Position numbers and translations under genes: made by a program
In this document: positions 22,399 through 33,009 of the stretch, one piece after another
How positions within the stretch are numbered: the stretch's first letter is position 1
How the letters are laid out: every line of letters begins with the position of its first letter
Source: Cladosporium sp. IMV 00045
Lineage: Eukaryota > Ascomycota > Dothideomycetes > Cladosporiales > Cladosporiaceae
Direction of reading: 5' to 3'
DNA: 64,000 nt
NCBI GenBank assembly: GCA_001931905.2
Contig: MSJI02000645.1
Span: 58,871 to 122,870, forward strand
Notes under the pieces: model-generated
Database searches by the model: none
Told to the model about the DNA's origin: nothing
What the model saw: the letters and a program-made list of their open reading frames with translations, nothing else

Positions 22399-22981
22399 GT
22401 TGGCGAAGGACTGAGATGAGTACGCTCAAGGGATCAAAAATAACTTTACACTCGTGAGGAACTGCTGCTCTTATGGGCCCCGAACAATGTTTCTAAGACT
22501 CGATCGACCACAGGGGGACAAGTCGAGTCCAAGGCGATATGACAGGACTCAAGTGCCGAGCACTAATAATGTCCTAGATTATATTCACACAATATTGGGG
22601 CATTGTGTCATTTACCTCCTCAGTCGACCGCATTGTCCCGTTAGTCAAAAGCTAGATAGATGGCGAGCTTCGCGAGTTTAACGAGATAAACGATGCAAAC
22701 GAGACAAGCGAGCTAAACGACGTAAACGACTCAAACGACGTTTCCGAGATCAACGACCCCAGGTTGATGACTTGTCCGCAGTTTAACCAAGAACGGGCTT
22801 GCCTTGACCTAACGGTTTTCTCGAAGCTGCGATCAATGTCCCAATAATGATCAGAACCCTAAAGCATCTACCGTCACCACCCGAAAGTCCAAATGCTTGT
22901 TGCCACTGGAAGGTTTATGATAACTGTCCAAGTCTCATCCAGGCAGAAGAGATCTCTTGAGGATATTGACGAACAGCACTA
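22399..22981. other. Intergenic between P450 and Zn2Cys6 regulator
   Basis: Contains the P450 promoter and the 9-bp CGA array listed separately. No gene seen. Confidence 0.5.
22664..22762. repeat. 9-bp periodic array: CGA every 9 bases, 11 units
   Basis: CGA occurs at 22664, 22673, 22682, 22691, 22700, 22709, 22718, 22727, 22736, 22745 and 22754, always exactly nine bases apart. The six-base spacers vary but are A-rich, often ending AAA (gataaa, tgcaaa, gctaaa, cgtaaa, ctcaaa). One plus-strand frame reads as an x-Asn/Ser-Asp/Glu tripeptide repeat but has no ATG upstream within the frame. The phase is fixed while the units have diverged. A second array of the same kind is at 26590-26655. Confidence 0.85.
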
Positions 22982-24211
22982 CTAATCGAGCTGTCCGCGA
23001 TTGATTTGTGGATCGATTATCATCTGGGTAGGCCATGCGAGCGCTTCTTTCCATTCTTCACCAAGCCGTGCGGTGATCTCCCGGAGCAAAATCTGTGGCC
23101 AGCGCTGAAACCACCACAGGTTGGGCCTGAGACTTGCGAGTGCGGCGAAGTATGCCATGATCATCAATGCGATAGGACGTCTCGAGTCCAGCAGCTGCCA
23201 AAACTCCGGTGCGAGGTTCGAAGGCCAAGCGTTGATCAAGTGAACTGTATAGTGGTTTTGTTGGCGCCACATCAATATTTGAGTGGCACGTAGTAACGTG
23301 TTCAGCGCGTGATGGCAAGCGTTGTTCCATTCTTTGCGCCGTTCGTGCAAGTCAATCAAATCGTGAAGCATCTTCTCATGAGTGAAGACAAGTCCTGATG
23401 TAGCAAGCCAATCGAAGTCTTCGTCGCTATTCAAGTTGATGAGCTCTCCCGCCCAAGAGCGCTCAATGTCCTCTCTATAAGCACGCACAACCGTAGTGAT
23501 GCCTACGTTCTGCTGGAGACACTCGGCGATGTGGCTGATGGCATCGTAGTTGGGGCCTTCTGTGTCAAGCCTGATGGCGACTTCCGCGAAAGCAAATATC
23601 ATAGATAGGCCAGCGAAAGCAAAGACCGGGATGCAGAGGTCTGCTTTCATACCAGCAAGCGTTGAGTGGACGCATTCAAGCGCCCGATCGCGATGCTTGA
23701 CAGCTTTGGCAACGAGATGCGTCCTCGAAGGATCGTGGTGGTACAGATGCAGTGCGCTAACAGCCATGATCTGATGCAGCAGGTCGGCATGCGAGAAGGC
23801 AAGAGTGACGATTTCGCGGGTCCACAGCCGCTGACGGTGTTCACCTGGGACCTTGACACAGCAACAGGTAGTGAAGTGGTGCAAGAGCTCGAGATCGCAA
23901 GTGTCCCAAGGCTGATCCTGCGTCTGCGGGCGAGTAGTAGTAGTAGTAGGGTATGATGCTACCGGCACATGAGCAGGTGTAACACATGACCTTCGCTTCT
24001 GTGGATATTCGCACAACAGATCTAAGCGATGGCACGCCGAGCATGCAGGCTGCTTCTCATCGCACTGTTAGAAATCAGATTAGCGAGGATTTGGTTTGCT
24101 CATTTGAGCGACTGTAGAAGCGGGCCTGCGGACCTTGACTCGCCGTCTTTTGCACTCATGGCATCCTTTCCGAGACTTGTGGTGCTTTTTTCTCCCACTC
24201 TGCACGCTCAT
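22982..24211 (-). CDS. Zn2Cys6 fungal transcription factor (386 aa)
   Basis: Modelled as complement 24134-24211 joined to 22982-24064, 386 residues. Exon 1 starts MSVQSGRKKHHKSRKGCHEC and carries the first half of the zinc cluster. The intron (GTCCGC donor, CTAAT branch, CAG acceptor) sits between the two halves, a usual place, and exon 2 continues CDEKQPACSACHRLDLLC, completing the six-cysteine binuclear cluster. The rest is an all-helical fungal_trans_2/Upc2-like region. There is no separate coiled-coil segment that I can point to. Such proteins are nuclear activators, often controlling adjacent metabolic genes. It sits upstream of the P450 on the same strand and downstream of the FAD oxidase gene, making it a candidate local regulator; that is inference. 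Confidence 0.85.
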
Positions 24212-24620
24212 GTTGGATGCTGAGCGTATGGTTCTGAAGTCCAGTTGGCCGCGGCGAGTTAGGACCTATCTTTCAAGCGCAAGGGCGCATAATTGTACGT
24301 CCAGTGCTGCCTGGAGGGAGTCCACCTCTGAAGGATCACAAACAGCTACGACATGGTAGTTGAGCCGCATTTCGTTTACGCCATGATCATCAACGGTCAT
24401 CAGTCGAACTCGACCACGCCGGCATGCTCACGTCCCTTTTGCCCCTCTGCATGCACGGTCCCGTAGACTTGGCGTACGGGTGGCTGGCGCAGGGGCACTC
24501 GGAAGTGGTGGATACCGGGAATCTGACACAGCTTGACAAAGCCACATACAAAAAAGCTAGAGTTTCTGCTATCCTACAGCAATCGCGATGCCCACAAGAG
24601 TGCAAGGCATTGGCCCCCTC
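24212..24620. other. Intergenic, regulator promoter
   Basis: Lies between the regulator start and the 3' end of the FAD oxidase gene, both on the minus strand. Nothing else seen. Confidence 0.4.
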
Positions 24621-26297
24621 CTATGCATGAGCGACCTTCCACCCACCCGGCATCAGGTCTGTGAATACCCTGTCTGGATCGTACTTCCCCCGAATCTGTT
24701 GTAGGGCTTCGACGTTCTTCTTTGGGTACCCACCGAAGACATCCTGGCCTTTGTCTGCATCATTCAGATAAATCCATGGCGAGATCAGTTCGTCGAGTCC
24801 TTCTCGAGTCAGCTCCTCGCGGATCTGACGGCCCATCCCATGAAGGAAGTCCGTTATGATGGGTTCATAGCTCGCGTTGTTGGCGTAGCTTACTGACAGC
24901 TCAACAACAATGAGGTTTTCGGGCTCGATGCCCATCGGGTCACCAGCTGGGATTTTCAGACCGCACACGGTATTGTTTCTGTAGGCAGATGCGGCGAGAT
25001 GATTTGCTGAAATCGGAAACGGAGACAAGCCAGTAAACCACAGGTCGACATCGGACAACGCAGACGAGATGGCATCAAAGTACAGGCGATGGATGATCTC
25101 CAACGCTGCTACTACTTGCGCCTTCTTCCCCACTCGCAATGTCAGTGGCGTGTAGAACCTTTGCCTAAAACCTTCTGTCGCGGCAAAGGATGGCGCGGTC
25201 TCTTCAGACCACTCATGCATGCTTTTCGGAGAGAAAGTGTCTTTGTCAACCTGCAGCTTCGGCTCTACAAAGTATGACAGCGACTCTGGCGATCCGGACT
25301 CGAATTCCTCGGACACATTGCCACCCCAGAACCGATATGTCGTAAACGAGACGGAGCCCGATTGTGCTGGCGTGTTGCCTATATTGACCACTGGGATCAC
25401 AGATGCTTTCTTATCTGCCGTTTGCCCGTCCAAGGCAAAGTCTACCACGTTTTCATAGTAACTGGAAGAGTTTGTAGAGTTAGCGTGGGTAGTAATACCC
25501 ACGGAAACTACCGGCACGTCGTAGGTGCTCAGTTCCAGATCTGTCACCAGAGCAAAGGAGTTGCCGTCTCCGCGCAGTGCCCAGAAGAGATCGGCGTACG
25601 AGTTATTTGGTGCCACTTTCACTACCGACCCATCGGCAAGGATAACCTGGAAACCGTCATCAGTATGTACGCCCCTCAGTTTCGTCTGGCATGTACTCAC
25701 CGTGTAGCTCTTCACATTGTTACTCGCCCAACCATATTCAGCAGAGAAGAAACTGATCCCACCGCCGGTCACGAAACCGGGGATTCCAACAATACCAAGC
25801 CTGCCTCCGACAACAATCTTGCCGTATGGTTCCAAATACTTGGACACATCCTGCCAATGATTGCTTGGTCCAACGTGAACAGACTCTCCGTCATCTTCTA
25901 GCTCAAGCTGCTTGAACCCGCTGGAAGAGAGCAAGACTCCGGTAGAGTTGATGTTGTTGAAATCTCCGATCGGCATATGTCCGCCGCCCCTCATCGCGAA
26001 CGGCGAACCGAATGCTTTCAGGATTTTGACGGAATCTCTAAGCTCTTCTGCATGAGAGGGTGCGAAAATGCATGCAGGGCCCAGAGCTGAAGCTTGGGAC
26101 CAGTAGTCTGTGTTGTCCTGCACGTAAATTGTACTGTTGGAAAAGTACGTGGCAGATGCATGTTGACTCTGGAGTGCCCGACAAGCTGCTTGGGCAGGTG
26201 ATGTATCGTTGTTCGTAATCGCGACTGATGAAAACGAAGAAGCTGCTTGCCGTATGATCGACCCGCCGAGGAATAAAAGAGCCTTCTTCCTAAACAT
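24621..26297 (-). CDS. Secreted FAD-linked oxidoreductase (FAD_binding_4, BBE-like)
   Basis: Modelled as complement 25701-26297 joined to 24621-25646, 540 residues. An N-terminal hydrophobic segment suggests secretion, and the many NxS/T sites agree. The PCMH-type FAD domain spans about 70-250, with RGGGHMPIGDF (His107 is the usual site of covalent 8-alpha-histidyl FAD), GIVGIPGFVTGGGISFFSAEYG, and LFWALRGDGNSFALVTDLEL. The tail has YPKKNVEALQQIRGKYDPDRVF, the BBE-type C-terminus. The 54-base intron (GTGAGT donor, CAG acceptor) has no stop and a length divisible by three, so retention would only insert 18 residues. Such flavoproteins oxidise sugars, alkaloids or polyketides; the substrate is unknown. 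Confidence 0.9.
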   Translation of the reverse strand: MFRKKALLFLGGSIIRQAASSFSSVAITNNDTSPAQAACRALQSQHASATYFSNSTIYVQDNTDYWSQASALGPACIFAPSHAEELRDSVKILKAFGSPFAMRGGGHMPIGDFNNINSTGVLLSSSGFKQLELEDDGESVHVGPSNHWQDVSKYLEPYGKIVVGGRLGIVGIPGFVTGGGISFFSAEYGWASNNVKSYTVSTCQTKLRGVHTDDGFQVILADGSVVKVAPNNSYADLFWALRGDGNSFALVTDLELSTYDVPVVSVGITTHANSTNSSSYYENVVDFALDGQTADKKASVIPVVNIGNTPAQSGSVSFTTYRFWGGNVSEEFESGSPESLSYFVEPKLQVDKDTFSPKSMHEWSEETAPSFAATEGFRQRFYTPLTLRVGKKAQVVAALEIIHRLYFDAISSALSDVDLWFTGLSPFPISANHLAASAYRNNTVCGLKIPAGDPMGIEPENLIVVELSVSYANNASYEPIITDFLHGMGRQIREELTREGLDELISPWIYLNDADKGQDVFGGYPKKNVEALQQIRGKYDPDRVFTDLMPGGWKVAHA

Positions 26298-27215
26298 ACT
26301 TGCTCAAGGTAAGTAATTATCATTCATAGTATATTGCGCAAAGACAGTAGTAAGATGCATGATTTAACACAATAGCCATGTTTCATGGTCTTATATAGCA
26401 CACTTCGAGCATTGGTGAACTACTAAGAACCCTTATATCGCCCAACTGCGCCTGGACATGTCGATCATCGTTCATCATGGCGTGCGATGCATTATTATCC
26501 GAGGAGAACGACTTGTAATCCGTTTATCTGGAGCAGAATAAGCTTTACAGCTTCATGTCCGTCCGTCGTTGTTTCAACTAGTCGGAACCCGACTAAAGCG
26601 ATGCGAGCGACCAATACGAGCAAAGCGAGATATACGACGAATCCGACGAGACCGAGTCATTGTAGACCTCACATGCATGGATTTGTTGACCACTCCTGCC
26701 CTCCAACCCGTGCGACTTCGATGCTGCCTGTTTCGAGTGGTATTGCGACAGCTCGGAATAGTCGCAACAGTAGCTAGGCTTAGGCTTGAGTTGCAAGAAC
26801 ACTATGGTGAGTGATGTTACAAAGCATGGTATGATGGTCGTGGCTGGTCACATCTGGGTTCAAACGACGAACGCGCAATGGCGTCTCTCAACATTATTGG
26901 CAATGAGGCTTACATCTCCATGAGTATGATGGAGAATAGCGAGAGCTTGCTAAAGTCTCACTGTGCCACATCAGCCTGCATTGACCATATTTCGTTGGGC
27001 GATAATGGGTGCCTAAGAAGAAGACCTTCTCAAGACAAGATATATCTTCTCAAGCATGCCCGCCCATTGGCATTCCAGAACAACGACACATCATCGAGCC
27101 TGAGAGACTCATTACTGTCTCTCCATCGACACATCTTTCCACAAAGCACATCGGCCAGAGAATCTTCAACACGATCCATCACCCAAGACCAATCATTCCT
27201 CAAACACCCAACGAC
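26298..27215. other. Intergenic, promoter region with 9-bp CGA array
   Basis: Divergent upstream region of the FAD oxidase (-) and the membrane protein (+). It holds the second CGA array and an open but unconvincing frame at 26878-27324. Confidence 0.45.
26590..26661. repeat. 9-bp periodic array: CGA every 9 bases, 8 units
   Basis: CGA occurs at 26590, 26599, 26608, 26617, 26626, 26635, 26644 and 26653, exactly nine bases apart. The six-base spacers vary (ctaaag, tgcgag, ccaata, gcaaag, gatata, cgaatc, cgagac). Period and invariant triplet match the array at 22664, though the spacers are different. Confidence 0.8.
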
Positions 27216-27871
27216 ATGTTCCCTACTCGTCTATTCTCTCCGAAATGCAAGACTCCTCTTCATCTCGTGTACATCACACTGGTTATTGCGGCCATGGGTC
27301 TCTCGGTTCCCCGGCTCTTCATGAAGAACCAGCCAAGAACTCGGGCAAACACAATCGCACTCGGAATGGTAGTTTGGACGTGCAAATTGCGGCAGCACTC
27401 AGAACATCACTAACGATTTTCTCTCTTCAAGGGTGCGAAGTCGTTGATAATAATCGCATACGAGTTCTCGACCGAGCACGTTCGAAGCTTGCAAAAATGG
27501 CGAAACTATAAAGCCTACTTCATCCTAAACGCACTCGAGGTCGTTTTCTGGGGAGCAGTCATTTTCTTGGTGATGCAATCGAATTTTTCGGTCTGCAAAG
27601 GAGTAAGCTGCAAGCTGAGCTGGGTCGTCGTGGCTATCTCGATTGTAATCAGGTACGTCTGGGCAACTGGCACTCTTACATCTGGATGTTACTGACTTCA
27701 GGATCTAGTACCCTGGCATCTCACCTAACAATTGTTTGTTTCATGGACTACCGAGAGCGTCGCAATGGCCGGCGGAGCGAGGTCGGGTCTGATCGCTCCG
27801 GCGACCAGTGCGAGCTGGCTTCTGTGCAAGTTAATGACTCTGGTTCTGAGATCAAAGCTGGACGTCGTTAG
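27216..27871 (+). CDS. Four-helix membrane protein (MARVEL-like), 178 aa
   Basis: Three exons: 27216-27368, 27432-27652 and 27709-27871, 178 residues. The start is ATG 27216 (MFPTRLFSPKCKTPLHLVY); the open frame further upstream has no ATG. Four hydrophobic segments follow: VYITLVIAAMGLSVPRLFM, GAKSLIIIAYEF, FILNALEVVFWGAVIFLV and LSWVVVAISIVIS-TLASHLT. The C-terminus is hydrophilic (DYRERRNGRRSEVGS) and presumably cytosolic. Layout and length resemble small fungal MARVEL-like membrane proteins of unknown role. Junction phases agree; the last acceptor is TAG at 27708. An additional upstream exon cannot be excluded. Confidence 0.65.
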
Positions 27872-28310
27872 GCTGCGTGGATCGACGAGAGTCTGGGCCC
27901 AAATGGAGCAATCTTAGTCAGGTGCAACTACCGCTCGCAGATCTCGGGAAGGATTACGAGGCTGTGGTTAGTGTTGGAGCGAAATTGGGGATATAGAGTA
28001 TGTAGAAGTGAAAAGATGAGGCATCGCAACGTCTTCTCATCGTGTTAGCACAAATAGAGTCCGACCCTGTTATAGAGCGCTTATTGAAGGAGCTTGTGTA
28101 AAACGTCAGATTCGGGACAGAAATCAGATCTCAGCATGATCACACTTTCTCTTCGAGTGGCATTCTATGAAAATGACCGGGTCAATTGAAAAGATGAAAT
28201 CAACCCCATGAGGCTTAAAGTGATCAATCGGACACCCTGCCTGAATCCATCATTGAGCACCTTACCCTCAACACGTTTGCTTTCAGCTTCCATGTCCCCA
28301 AACGTTGCCT
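27872..28310. other. Intergenic, convergent 3' ends
   Basis: No ORF or structural signal seen. Confidence 0.4.
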
Positions 28311-30218
28311 TCACGAGATGAAGGTCTCTTCCCAAGGCGCTGTTTCCGTTACTGACTCGCCTCTCATCACGCCGTGTACATATGCCTCTCCAACAATCCG
28401 GTAAGTTAGGCTCACATGCCGATGCCCTTTGGTCGAAGTCTCACTTTCTTGCACGCAAGGTACATCTTTGCCGTTCTGCCGCAAGATAAACGGCACTCTC
28501 GACCCTCGCAAAATCATCACCTCGTCACCGGCTTTCATGATCCATGGGCCCATGCCCCAGTGCCCATCCTCTGTGACAAAGAAAGATCGTCCCTTGCAAG
28601 CAAGTGAGAGATCGTAGAAGTATCGGTCTGCGGAGCCTTTGTCGAAAATCTCGTTGTCATCAAGTGCTGAACTTGTCCTTTCGATCCTGGCAAGATCATG
28701 GAAGATTGTCCAAAAAGCCTCTCGATCTGCCCGGTGCAGACACATGTTTTCCTCCGCTGGTAAGTAATTTCGGAGCCCCGAAGTCAGAGTCAAAGACAAC
28801 GCGTCCTCGCGATGCGCTGGAGTGTACCTGCAAGGCGTGTCGAGATGCATCGAAGTGGCAAAAGGTCGGACACTCTTTAGAACCGAAAGTAATGCAGGTT
28901 GATTGGTCAATGCAGGCGAAGCCTTCTCGATTGCCCAGCTTGCGCAGTCTTCGACGGCCCAGGTGGCGATGTCTTTGGGAAATTGGAAAGTCATGACAAT
29001 CTGCGAGAGAGGGATACTCTGGAGCTTCAGCAGAGCTCCAGCGAGTGCGAACATGGGCGAATTTGAGAGTGAAGCGTTGTAATAAAACGGCTGGTAATAG
29101 CCGAAAGAGTTCTGCACGGCGTTCTTGTCCCATCGAACCACCCAAGATGGATTAGTCGTATCTTCGATCGTGATCTCATCATGCTCAATGGCGGACAGAA
29201 CTGACATACCAGCTTTTGAAAGCAGCCACTCTGTCACCCCTCGGAAAACGTCCGCCACGGGCAGTTTGTAATCGACGGTCACTACCGGTCCGTTTCCATC
29301 TTCTCTTTGCAACAATGGATGTCCAATGAAGGCATACACATGGTCCCGGGGCTCTTTGCAGCGTAGACATTTCGCCTGGTTGAGGAAATCAAGTGCCGTG
29401 TAAGGATAGTCCTGCTGGTCCTGGGAGCCACTATTCCACTGCTCCCAATCGCTATGGATCGTTTCTACTGGTATGCCGAAGTCCGACTGTAGTGTTTCCG
29501 CACAGGCTACGATCCACCGATTTAGCCTCATCAGTGCGCGGTAGCTGATAGACACCTGTCCGAGTAGCACAATGGGATTCGATGCCATACCACATTCTTG
29601 GAGTGTCCACGCGCGGGTCCACCACACATTCTTCATGAGGATGGACAGAGACCTCCACCGGGGATCTGAGAATGTCGCATCGTCGTTGGTCAGCACGGGC
29701 ATGGAGGCAAGATGTGAATGTCTGCTTCTACGCTCCGCGTGTGAGTCCAGAAGAGAAGTGATGTCAGGGCCGATGGCATCTGCATCAGACCCCATGCATA
29801 TAAGCACGTCGCGGGCATTCGCGTAAACTTTGCGCATGAAGGCGACGTGATGAGACTTCTCATCTTTGTCCTCTTGATTGATGCAGATGGCATCAGCCCA
29901 GACTAGCCGGGCCTGGTCGGGCAGCCTTATAGTATGCAGGACCGCCGCGAGGGACTTCGTGATGGAGAGAAGGCGGTTGTTGCAGAAAATCTCAGCTCGT
30001 TGTGACTCGTCACCCCATACGTAGGATACCGCATCGTAAGGTGGGCAGTATCCAAGCTCGCATATCGACAGTTGAATGTCAATTCGTTGAGCCCCGGACC
30101 CCGGTGCGATCTCGAGGAGGCGGATGGCTTCGCCGTTGATGAGCTTGACGTACAAAGGATGGCTTTTGTCGAAGCGCAATTGCTCCATATGGGTTCTAAT
30201 CGAAATCTGCTCTGCCAT
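28311..30218 (-). CDS. HET-domain protein (heterokaryon incompatibility type), 635 aa
   Basis: A single-exon ORF of 635 residues starting MAEQISIRTHMEQ. The three HET blocks are present: YDAVSYVWGDE (about 61-71), RLVWADAICINQEDKDEKSH (about 104-123) with VYANARDVLICMG, and WWTRAWTLQECGMASNPIVL (about 200-220). The C-terminus has the usual closing elements: GMGPWIMKAGDEVMILRGS, VPFILR and YRIVGEAYVHGVM. HET proteins take part in non-self recognition and the cell-death response after hyphal fusion; many genomes hold dozens, mostly of unknown specificity. No partner domain (NACHT, ankyrin, WD) is fused here. It looks intact. Confidence 0.93.
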   Translation of the reverse strand: MAEQISIRTHMEQLRFDKSHPLYVKLINGEAIRLLEIAPGSGAQRIDIQLSICELGYCPPYDAVSYVWGDESQRAEIFCNNRLLSITKSLAAVLHTIRLPDQARLVWADAICINQEDKDEKSHHVAFMRKVYANARDVLICMGSDADAIGPDITSLLDSHAERRSRHSHLASMPVLTNDDATFSDPRWRSLSILMKNVWWTRAWTLQECGMASNPIVLLGQVSISYRALMRLNRWIVACAETLQSDFGIPVETIHSDWEQWNSGSQDQQDYPYTALDFLNQAKCLRCKEPRDHVYAFIGHPLLQREDGNGPVVTVDYKLPVADVFRGVTEWLLSKAGMSVLSAIEHDEITIEDTTNPSWVVRWDKNAVQNSFGYYQPFYYNASLSNSPMFALAGALLKLQSIPLSQIVMTFQFPKDIATWAVEDCASWAIEKASPALTNQPALLSVLKSVRPFATSMHLDTPCRYTPAHREDALSLTLTSGLRNYLPAEENMCLHRADREAFWTIFHDLARIERTSSALDDNEIFDKGSADRYFYDLSLACKGRSFFVTEDGHWGMGPWIMKAGDEVMILRGSRVPFILRQNGKDVPCVQESETSTKGHRHVSLTYRIVGEAYVHGVMRGESVTETAPWEETFIS

Positions 30219-30896
30219 GGCCGAGCGCGCTGTGGTGACTGTGTGGCAAGGTATCTGATCGATAAGCTAATGGATCGTAGTTGTGATATAGAACTCTCCT
30301 TGCCGGGAGCTAGATTTTGTAGCTCTTTTGTGCGGCGTGGCTTCGTGACCGGTCGCTTACGAAGACCATAACGAAACAACAATGCATACGCAGTCGTGGG
30401 CTCATTATCACGCCACAAAGCCATAATCCTGCGACACATGTCAGCATCAGGAGACGACATGTCAGCTCATGCGAGGCCTGCAAGGATGAGATTTGAGACA
30501 TCTGATAACGACCGAAGCTCGAGAGTCGTATTGCAGAGTGTGTAAATACTCCCGTGAGTGCTGAAACAGCGGTTTGGGGGGCGCTGTAGTGCGAACCTTG
30601 ACTTCATGTTATCTAGCAAATCAGCTATTACAAATCTCGCTTTGATTCCAGACAGATATATGATGCAATGTGAATAATATGCTCGTACATACGACCATAG
30701 GTCAATGAAACTGGGCATCCCGTCCGAAGTCCCTCATTCTCACCGTTGTCCGAACATGCGGGATCATTCACAAAATTCAATCAAGTGGATTAAGAGCAAA
30801 GGTCGAGCAGTGTCTTGAGAGTTGAAAAAGGTAAGGCGGTGTTGATCCCTCTGGACAGTCGATATCTTTGATCGTAACACTTTAGTATTGCCTCGC
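30219..30896. other. Intergenic
   Basis: Upstream of the HET gene and downstream of the MFS gene, both on the minus strand. Only short ORFs; nothing recognised. Confidence 0.4.
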
Positions 30897-32551
30897 CTAA
30901 CGTCCTTCAGGGTGCTTGTTGCCTTCTTCTGGCTGCATGTCATCAGCATCACGGAGAGGTTCCGCTGTTTTCCTGGACAATCCATAATCTCTAATGATTG
31001 TTGTGAGACCCAAGCTGATGGCTATCAGCACGAAGCTCCATATGAATACTGCTCTGCTTGCAGATGCATATGCTTGGGATATCTGCTCGCGCTGCTGAGG
31101 GTTGAAAATACTCAGGTCTGGAGCCGCGAAACTATCGGCTGCGAGGTACTGCAACTCTTCTGGCAATGAACGCCTGAGCGTAGTAGAGAGCAAGGCACCA
31201 GATACAGCTAGCGAGACAGCAGCTCCCAGACTCCGCAAAGTATTGCGGTTGGAGGTAATAACGGCTCGTTGCTCTTTTGGACAATGGGCTTGTAGCGCAA
31301 CAAGAGTTGGCTGGAAGATGCTACCGGTGCCACATCCAGTCAAGATCAGGAAGAATGTCACCAGGCCCAGATTGGTGTTCTCATCGCACAGTATCATCAG
31401 ACCAGATCCCACTGACCATATACCAAAGCCCCACCAGACTACCTCGATGTAGCGGTTGAACTTGCTCATGTAAAGGCCAGCCACGACTGATGCAGCAGAC
31501 TGAGGCAGAACGAGGGACAAGAACACCACAGCCGACATCAGCGGTGATAGACCTTTGACGTTCTGAAAGTAGAGCGGAAGATAGTAGAGATAGGCGAAAT
31601 ACGAGGCACCGAATAGGAAACTTTGACCGAGCATGGCTGCAACAGATGGGCGCCGGAACATGTCCAATGGCATCATTGGTAAGGTAGCCCTCCATTCCAC
31701 AAACAAGAAGATTATGCCGAAGGATCCACCAATAGCCAGCATGGCAATAACAAGTGGTGAGTCCCAAGGTGTTCCAGGATGCCCGCCCTGCGAAATGGCG
31801 ATCAGAACCAGAATAATGAAAACTGTTCCAGTGAATAGACCTAAGAAGTCGATCCTCCGGACTGTTTCTAACAGATTGACTTTTGGCATGTTGGATGGAA
31901 GGTAGACGTAGCTAGCGAAGGCTACAACCACTGTGAAAGGTGACAGCAGGTAGAACAATCCTCTCCATGTCAAATTGATGGCAAAAGCGGATGCAATGAG
32001 TGGGCCTAGCAAAGTCGTTAGTGATACTGCCACGGAAGGCCATGTAAAGGGTCATATTCACCGAGAGCATTGCCCATTCCTACCATGATACCCAGAATCC
32101 CCTGGTATTTGCCCCGTTCTTGGAGCGTGACGATATCGCTCACAATCATCATTGATAGACTTGTGATGCCACCGTTCGCGACACCAGCAAGCCCACGGAA
32201 GACATAAAGCATTGTTGAATTAATACTTAAGCCACAGGCGAGATCACAGAGTGCTAACAACACGAGGGCCGAAAGCATGATCTTTTTGCGTCCAAAGAGG
32301 TCACTCAATCGACCGTAGAGGACCTGAAAGACCGTGTTGGCGATGAGGGCGCTGGTACCTGCCCAAGTGATACTCGCTTGTGCATCCAAATCTCGAGCAA
32401 TGGATGGCAAAAGGACCCCTATACCATTCTGCTCTGCTGCGCAAATGAACAAGGAGAGCGCAATTATGGCGAAGACGAGCAGGAGTTCCTTCGTCGGTAA
32501 TAGTTGCGTTTGGTCGTGCAAAGCCTTCTCAGCCTCGCTTTGTCGAGACAT
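30897..32551 (-). CDS. MFS transporter, DHA2-type (14 helices)
   Basis: Modelled as complement 32062-32551 joined to 30897-32005, 532 residues. The first helix begins ELLLVFAIIALSLFICAAEQ. The cytoplasmic loop motif GRLSDLFGRKKIM lies between helices 2 and 3, and the antiporter motif region reads GMGNALGPLIASAF, restored by splicing a 56-base intron (GTGAAT donor, CTAAC branch, TAG acceptor). TWRGLFYLLSPFTV follows. The number of hydrophobic segments fits the 14-helix drug:proton antiporter group used for toxin or drug export across the plasma membrane. It is divergent from a Zn2Cys6 regulator pseudogene 458 bp away, an arrangement often seen for a transporter and its regulator. Intact. Confidence 0.92.
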
Positions 32552-33009
32552 CTTGCGCGGAAACAGTGATGAGTATCTGTGTAATAGTGTTGTCTTCTGT
32601 AAGACTTTGGTGACATGTTGTTCATATGTATTGAATGCTTCGGCCTAGAAGTATGAGAGATCAATGAGTCGATAATGGGAGTCATGCATCGCACTTGGAC
32701 AGACCCAAATTACTGTACCTGCAAGGTAGGCCGTCGCCCGCTCTGGCAACAAGATGTAGATCATACATTGATCTCAGACCCACTCGGCTAAATTTGTCAA
32801 TCGCAAATGTGCAAGTGGTATTGGACAGAAGCAGAAGGCAAGACGGAGATCTTCGGAAGTCTCATCATGTCCGATTGTCTCCGTCGGCGCTAAGCCGAAT
32901 TATCGGAGGCATACCGAGAGTGACAATGTCATTGCTATGCCTGCTTCCTACTAGAAGTGTTCTATGTTTAGCCTCCTACTATAATGTTCTCTTTCCAATC
33001 CTGTTAGGA
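32552..33009. promoter_or_regulatory. Divergent promoter region between MFS gene and regulator pseudogene
   Basis: 458 bp of non-coding sequence between the two start codons. No specific operator identified. Confidence 0.4.
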
